Shown here in pieces: positions 59,734 through 64,000 of a stretch of DNA of 64,000 nt. The notes beneath the pieces were generated by a model. It saw nothing but the letters and a program-made list of their open reading frames with translations, had not been told where the DNA came from and did not search any database. Source of the DNA: Mucilaginibacter gossypiicola (GTDB taxonomy: Bacteria; Bacteroidota; Bacteroidia; Sphingobacteriales; Sphingobacteriaceae); assembly GCF_900110105.1 (NCBI RefSeq), contig NZ_FOCL01000003.1, positions 186,001 through 250,000 of the forward strand. Reading direction: 5' to 3'. Positions within the stretch are counted from its first letter, which is position 1, and every line of letters begins with the position of its first letter. Made by a program: the position numbers and the translations under genes.

Positions 59734-60186
59734 TTATTCCATTCGCGCCACTAAGAATGTAGTTTTTGTGGCCTTAGACTCATTATCTTTAAAATTCAAT
59801 GTAAGACTATGCCCATCAACAATATAAGTAGAATTGACATAAAACTTAGCATCAGATGGCTCCTGGCTAATCATTGTGTTGCCTTCTCTCACAGCTTTTC
59901 CGGATATGGAAATCTTGAGGCTATCCCCTTTTAAGCCATACTGCCCCGAATAATAAACAGCTAAAATACTGCTATCTTTCTTAAAAGTTACGTCAACTAA
60001 TTCAAATTGGTTAGTCTGTCCAAAGCTTAAATGCCGTTCAGTACTATCACCGGTTTTGGCATACCAGGCTCCGAAAATCGATGTATTTTTTGTCAGGACG
60101 TTTTCTTTTTTATCCTTTGAACAGGCATTTAAAAATAGCAACAAGCAAATTGAAAGGCCGCAGGTTAGGTTTCTTGATATTTTCAT
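59734..60186 (-). CDS. Hypothetical lipoprotein, 150 residues
   Basis: Lipobox LFLNAC near residue 22 followed by SKDKKENVL. The mature part has alternating beta strands (FGAWYAKTGD, YYSGQYGLKGDSLKISISG, DGHSLTLNFKDNESK), suggesting a lipocalin-like beta-barrel as in many Bacteroidota lipoproteins. No family certain. Convergent and abutting the flavoprotein gene. Confidence 0.68.
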   Translation of the reverse strand: MKISRNLTCGLSICLLLFLNACSKDKKENVLTKNTSIFGAWYAKTGDSTERHLSFGQTNQFELVDVTFKKDSSILAVYYSGQYGLKGDSLKISISGKAVREGNTMISQEPSDAKFYVNSTYIVDGHSLTLNFKDNESKATKTTFLVARME

Positions 60187-60242
60187 AAAGTGAAGGTTTA
60201 ACTAATATTACGATACTTACCACCGTTTCGCTACACCAATAA

Positions 60243-60275
60243 CAAAAAAAGACTGCCAGGAATGGAACAGTCTTT
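60243..60275 (-). terminator. Terminator of the GIN-domain gene
   Basis: On the minus strand the arms GAAAGACTG and CAGTCTTT are followed by a run of seven T, about 25 nt past the stop. Confidence 0.75.
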
Positions 60276-60298
60276 CAATATTTCAGATAAACAGTTTG

Positions 60299-60997
60299 TT
60301 AGTCGGCCTTGCTTACCCTGCCTGAGCCGGCATAATGGGTTTCGCCAATGGTTGCTGTGCCTGAATATACAACACTTCCTGAACCCGAAATACGGGCCGA
60401 AACAGTTTTACTGGCAATCAAGCTAACATTACCCGAACCTGCAATTGAAGCCTCAACAGTTTCTGTACTTAATGATTTACCGTTAATCTCGCCTGAGCCC
60501 GAGATGTGACAATCGGCCATTCCTGTGCTGCCTTTAACATCAATAGAACCCGACCCGCTGATCCTCAGGTCCAATGTGCCTGACTTAACAGCAGTTTTAA
60601 TATTTCCCGAACCGCTTAATGCAATTTTTGCATTCCCGCCGGTCATTGTCCCGTCAACGGTTGTGTTTCCGGAGCCGCTGTTAGCAAGATATCCGATACT
60701 TTTGGCTGTAATGTAAATATTAGCACGCTGAATATTACGGTGATTTTTCCAGTGATCTTTAAATTCAACTTTTAATATCCCGCCTTCTACTTCAGTTTTA
60801 ATATCGTCAACTATATTGGCGTCAACATCAAGTTTAATGCTTTCAGTTCCGTCAATTTTTATGAATACGTTAAACGGGCCACCGCAGGCAACGCCGTTAA
60901 AGCCAGACACATTACGGCTTACTGTTTGTGCCGAAGTATTAAGCGCTATCGAAACTGTAAGTAACGAAGCCATCATTGAGAAGATTAGTTTTTTCAT
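60299..60997 (-). CDS. Head GIN-domain (DUF2807) secreted protein
   Basis: 232 residues, signal peptide ending NTSAQ. A DUF2807 beta-helix-like domain with many SGSGN/SGSGS turns: YLANSGSGNTTVDG, LSGSGNIKTAV, ISGSGSIDVKG, ISGSGEINGK, IAGSGNVSL, RISGSGSVVYSG, HYAGSGRVSKAD. The fold is a right-handed beta-helix; role in Bacteroidota unknown, possibly adhesion. The mature start FNGVACGGPFNVFIKIDG is typical. Confidence 0.88.
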   Translation of the reverse strand: MKKLIFSMMASLLTVSIALNTSAQTVSRNVSGFNGVACGGPFNVFIKIDGTESIKLDVDANIVDDIKTEVEGGILKVEFKDHWKNHRNIQRANIYITAKSIGYLANSGSGNTTVDGTMTGGNAKIALSGSGNIKTAVKSGTLDLRISGSGSIDVKGSTGMADCHISGSGEINGKSLSTETVEASIAGSGNVSLIASKTVSARISGSGSVVYSGTATIGETHYAGSGRVSKAD

Positions 60998-61073
60998 GAT
61001 TGCGTGTTTAAAGTATATGACGCTCGCAGAAAAAAAACGTTGCAGCTCTTTCCGGTTTTTCTTTCTGATTACC

Positions 61074-64000
61074 TTATCTCAAAATAGTAACCGAACCCGA
61101 TAAAGGTGGCTTGCCCGTTTTGAGATCAATGATATAAAAATATGTGCCCGCAGGTAGCTGCCGTCCGTTAAAGTTACCGTCCCAGGGTACGCCGTAGCCT
61201 ACTGAGTGGTATAACCGTTCGCCATACCTGTTAAACACATCTACAGTTGAGCTTTCATAAGCTACCAATCCCTTTACTTCCCAATAATCATTAAATCCGT
61301 CTCCATTGGGCGTAAAAGTATTGGGCACAGTAATATCAGGCGATACCTTGATGATGGTCTGGCTTTGATTAACACAACCACGAACATCCGTAACATAAAG
61401 TGTGTAAGCAATATCAGCATCACCGGTAACCACAGGCTCTTTTATTTTGTTATTGTTTAGGCCAACATCGGGCAGCCACAGATACTGAACATTTTCATCA
61501 CTTACCGTTGGCATTAATGTAATGGTATGATTTTTTAATACATACCTTATACCTCCGGCATCAACAGTTGGCGGTGGTATAAATTTAATGATCATATCAT
61601 CGCTGGCGGTATAACACTGTCCGGGCGCATTCGCAGTAAGCGTGAGTTTTACCGAACGATTTTTGATATCATCTTCAGAAGGGGTATAAACCGCCCCCTC
61701 GGCGTTTTCCGGATACAGCAATGTACCGGAGCCGGAGCTTGTCCACTTGCCGCCACCTGGTATCAGGATATTTCCATCCAATTTTATGGGATCACGTTTT
61801 GCACAAACTTCCAGATCGGTACCGGCATTGGTGCCTGGTGTTTTGCCAAAAGTTATAGTCATTTCAGATGTGGCGATGTTACAATTATCTTTACTGGTAG
61901 ATGTGAGCACCAAGGTTACAGATCCTGCAGCCCGGTCTTCGACAGATGGTTCATACTTTGCATTCAATTCAACATCTGAAGGTAAAAACTGCCCTGGATT
62001 GGTACCTTTCTTTGACCATACACCGGTTTTGGTACCGCCTCGAATCTCACCGGCCAGCTGGATGTATTGATCTGTAATACAAGCTAATATATTGCCGCCC
62101 GCATCTGAGGTTGGCAGTTTATTTATTACAACTTCTTTGGAAACTACCGGACTGCTGCAACCATTTACAGTAACAAACAGCGAATAGGTACCCGCCATAT
62201 TTTCAGTAGCACTAATTTCGGGGTTTTGTAATGCCGACTTAAAACCATTAGGGCCAGTCCAGGTATAAGTTGCGTTTGAAATAGTCTGTGCATTTAATTT
62301 AATGGTTTTATTTACACATACCGGTGAGTTCGTCCGCACATCGGGCAGAGGTACTTCGGGGTTAACTTTTACTACGTAAGTAAACGGTACCCCGTCACAT
62401 CCAAAAGCCGAAGGTGTGATAATATAAGGTACATTTATAGCATAGGTAGCTTTATTGATCAGTACTTCATCTATTTTATTACCGGTTTTATTGGTTACCG
62501 CAACATTGCTGATCCCAGCTACCGCGGCCCGGCTCCAGCTGAATGTTGCCGACGGGACATTGGAAGTAATAGTATAATCAACGGGCTCCCCGCTACAGGC
62601 TGTACCCGACGGCTTACTGGTAACATTAACCGATGGGTTAACCTTTACCACCCATTTAAAAGGCGGCCCTGAGCAGTTACTTGTTTGATAATTATAAACG
62701 TAAGTAACATCAACAGGCGCATTGGTTGTATTAAATAATATCTCACGTATAGTGCCAGCCATTTGCCCGGATACAGACTGGTTACTAATGCCCGGAACCG
62801 CATCCCTCGACCAACTGGAACTTACGCCGGGGATACTAAATGTTATCGTATAATTTCCGGTGGTCATATTACACAACGTAGCAGTTGGCGCACTCGTAAC
62901 CTGTGGCGATGGGTAAACCGTAACTACGTAATTAAATGGCGTACCCGAGCACCCGTTGGATACAGGGGTTATTAAATAAGTAACATCAATAGGATCGGCC
63001 TTTGTATTTATCAATGTTTCGGTTATTTGTACCGATGTTTGATTGGATACGGCTGTATTACTGATTCCTGCCACAGCTGCACGCGACCATAAAAAAGTAG
63101 TCCCCGACTGATCGGCAGTGATGGTATAACTTTGTGGCACACCGCTGCAAACATTATCTGCAGAGCCACTGGTTATAACCGGTAAGGGGCTAACCGTTAC
63201 ATCAACTTTAGTACGCGCACTAACACACCCGTCAACAACAGCTTGCACATAATAACTTGTATTAGCAATTAAGGCCGGCGTTGCGTAAGTGTTTTTGATA
63301 GATAGCAAAGTACCTCCAACCGGTGCATCGTACCATTGATAAGTACCTGTTGAACCGGTAGCGGCTAATATTGTGTGACTGCCTTCGCAGGCCGGCACGT
63401 TGCTTACTACCGGCGCAGTCGGCGGCTCGCTAACGGTAACTGTAACCGCGGTCATATCACTGGTAACATCGTTAATTGTTGTATTTACATAGTAGGTTGT
63501 TGTTTGCGTAAGTACGGGGGTAATAAAATTAGGGCCTGTTGATAACAGCGTACCATTTTCGGCTGCGCTATACCAACGGTACGTCCCTCCCGGACCTGTA
63601 GCTGATACTGTGGCTATACTCCCCATACATGTAGTTGTACCGGAGGCAATTGGCGCCCGTAGTGTTGAGCTGATATTAATAACAACCCTGTCAATCGCCG
63701 CCCCGCAAATACCCGATGGGTCATTGGAGGTTAGGGTAAGTATCACCTGCTTTTCGCCTGCAGCAGGGATATAAGTAGTAGTCAAATCTGTGGCATCAAC
63801 AAATCTACCCAATCCACCCGACCATCTGCCGCCCTTAACTCCGTCTATACTGCCTGCCATTTTCGCAGTTTCCCCCGGTTGTATAGTTTGGTCGGGGCCG
63901 GCGTCTGCTTTTGCACCTGGATCTATCGTTACCTTTGCGCTGGCCGTACTTCCAACCGTCCCGTCCGGGTTGTAAATTGTGTTGGTAACCTCGTATGTAC
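61074..64000 (-). CDS. Large modular surface protein with gliding/type IX (CHU_C) C-terminus (5' end off window)
   Basis: At least 974 codons, open to the right edge, so the start is missing; an internal ATG at 63860 is not the real start. Modules in order: a PKD-like unit (AGPDQTIQPGE), two Ig-like units (CMGSIATVSATGPGGTYRWY; CEGSHTILAATGSTGTYQWY), three 92-residue tandem repeats, an Ig-like unit, two more DAGG/NAGTD units, a final strand unit, and the CHU_C domain (VPNTFTPNGDGFNDYWEVKG, YGERLYHS, PAGTYFYIIDL). CHU_C is the type IX secretion/gliding sorting domain, so the protein is probably exported and attached to the cell surface as an adhesin. Confidence 0.9.
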   Translation of the reverse strand, partial: TYEVTNTIYNPDGTVGSTASAKVTIDPGAKADAGPDQTIQPGETAKMAGSIDGVKGGRWSGGLGRFVDATDLTTTYIPAAGEKQVILTLTSNDPSGICGAAIDRVVINISSTLRAPIASGTTTCMGSIATVSATGPGGTYRWYSAAENGTLLSTGPNFITPVLTQTTTYYVNTTINDVTSDMTAVTVTVSEPPTAPVVSNVPACEGSHTILAATGSTGTYQWYDAPVGGTLLSIKNTYATPALIANTSYYVQAVVDGCVSARTKVDVTVSPLPVITSGSADNVCSGVPQSYTITADQSGTTFLWSRAAVAGISNTAVSNQTSVQITETLINTKADPIDVTYLITPVSNGCSGTPFNYVVTVYPSPQVTSAPTATLCNMTTGNYTITFSIPGVSSSWSRDAVPGISNQSVSGQMAGTIREILFNTTNAPVDVTYVYNYQTSNCSGPPFKWVVKVNPSVNVTSKPSGTACSGEPVDYTITSNVPSATFSWSRAAVAGISNVAVTNKTGNKIDEVLINKATYAINVPYIITPSAFGCDGVPFTYVVKVNPEVPLPDVRTNSPVCVNKTIKLNAQTISNATYTWTGPNGFKSALQNPEISATENMAGTYSLFVTVNGCSSPVVSKEVVINKLPTSDAGGNILACITDQYIQLAGEIRGGTKTGVWSKKGTNPGQFLPSDVELNAKYEPSVEDRAAGSVTLVLTSTSKDNCNIATSEMTITFGKTPGTNAGTDLEVCAKRDPIKLDGNILIPGGGKWTSSGSGTLLYPENAEGAVYTPSEDDIKNRSVKLTLTANAPGQCYTASDDMIIKFIPPPTVDAGGIRYVLKNHTITLMPTVSDENVQYLWLPDVGLNNNKIKEPVVTGDADIAYTLYVTDVRGCVNQSQTIIKVSPDITVPNTFTPNGDGFNDYWEVKGLVAYESSTVDVFNRYGERLYHSVGYGVPWDGNFNGRQLPAGTYFYIIDLKTGKPPLSGSVTILR
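62355..63185 (-). repeat. Three 92-residue tandem protein repeats in the surface protein
   Basis: Three consecutive copies share CSGxPxxYTIT, WSRxAVxGISNxxV, a GTI/NKI-xE-x-LxN turn, and V.YxxxxxxxxCxGxPFxxVVxVxP. Copies occupy about residues 226-318, 319-411 and 412-502 counted from the internal Met at 63860. They are PKD/Ig-like beta-sandwich units. Confidence 0.75.

Noticed and set aside
63785..63860. ATG at 63860 as the true start of the large surface protein
   Set aside because: The same frame continues upstream to the window edge with in-family sequence (GPDQTIQPGE), so the gene is cut.
1..64000. tRNA, rRNA, CRISPR arrays, prophage or transposase genes
   Set aside because: Looked for cloverleaf-like sequence, regularly spaced repeats and transposase motifs; none found. 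The repeats seen are single palindromes, not spaced arrays.

Overview
The window is a stretch of Bacteroidota chromosome, most likely from the family Sphingobacteriaceae (Mucilaginibacter-like). This is inferred from several signals: start codons without Shine-Dalgarno sequences, promoters of the TTTG / TAnnTTTG type, a gliding/type IX-type C-terminal domain (CHU_C), a HmuY-type heme lipoprotein beside a TonB-dependent receptor, a GH92 mannosidase, a head GIN-domain protein and many short palindromic repeats between genes. No rRNA, tRNA, CRISPR array, transposase or phage gene was seen. The content is mostly chromosomal housekeeping and envelope functions.

Layout. 1-4.6 kb: a TetR regulator cut by the left edge, with a clear self-operator; a DinB-fold protein; a YbjJ-like MFS transporter; and an orphan diadenylate-cyclase-like (DACNV) protein. 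4.7-8.7 kb: pnp and rpsO, then an unusual HD-hydrolase/CoaD-like nucleotidyltransferase fusion. 8.7-18.2 kb: three minus-strand peptidases (S41, M61, S9) and PEP carboxylase. 18.4-23.6 kb: a FUSC membrane protein with a DUF4184 protein, then a methionine/glutamine aminotransferase paired with an omega-amidase, which together fit keto-acid salvage. 23.9-29.6 kb: a complete heavy-metal RND efflux operon (TolC-type, adaptor, CzcA). 29.8-40.2 kb: GH92 mannosidase, DUF4870 protein, PPK2, penicillin-binding protein 1A, and a large protein joining a zinc-peptidase-like domain, a TolB-like propeller and a likely outer-membrane barrel. 40.3-47.3 kb: an APH-fold kinase, FAS1 protein, lipoprotein MsrB, a degenerate GIY-YIG protein opposite an XRE/S24 regulator, a Spy-like protein, bioF-bioD, and 3-hydroxyacyl-CoA dehydrogenase. 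47.4-54 kb: argS, a cupin, and a heme locus (receptor then HmuY) divergent from an AraC regulator interrupted by an in-frame TGA. 54-64 kb: ankyrin and DUF proteins, an orphan NarL-type response regulator, small membrane proteins, a Tat-exported amine-oxidase-like flavoprotein, a GIN-domain protein, and a modular surface protein cut by the right edge.

The points most worth a second look are the DACNV/DAC-like protein with its strong own promoter, the HD-CoaD fusion, and the heme locus. There a 21-bp-phased direct repeat sits where an AraC activator should bind, next to an AraC gene carrying a nonsense codon. Also of interest are several genes whose TAnnTTTG promoter element lies only 4 nt before the ATG (candidate leaderless mRNAs), and a rich set of palindromic dispersed repeats, including two copies of a 33-bp palindrome and a perfect 46-bp palindrome.

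Start codons were chosen by family alignment from memory and promoter position, since ribosome-binding sites are uninformative here. No database search was possible.
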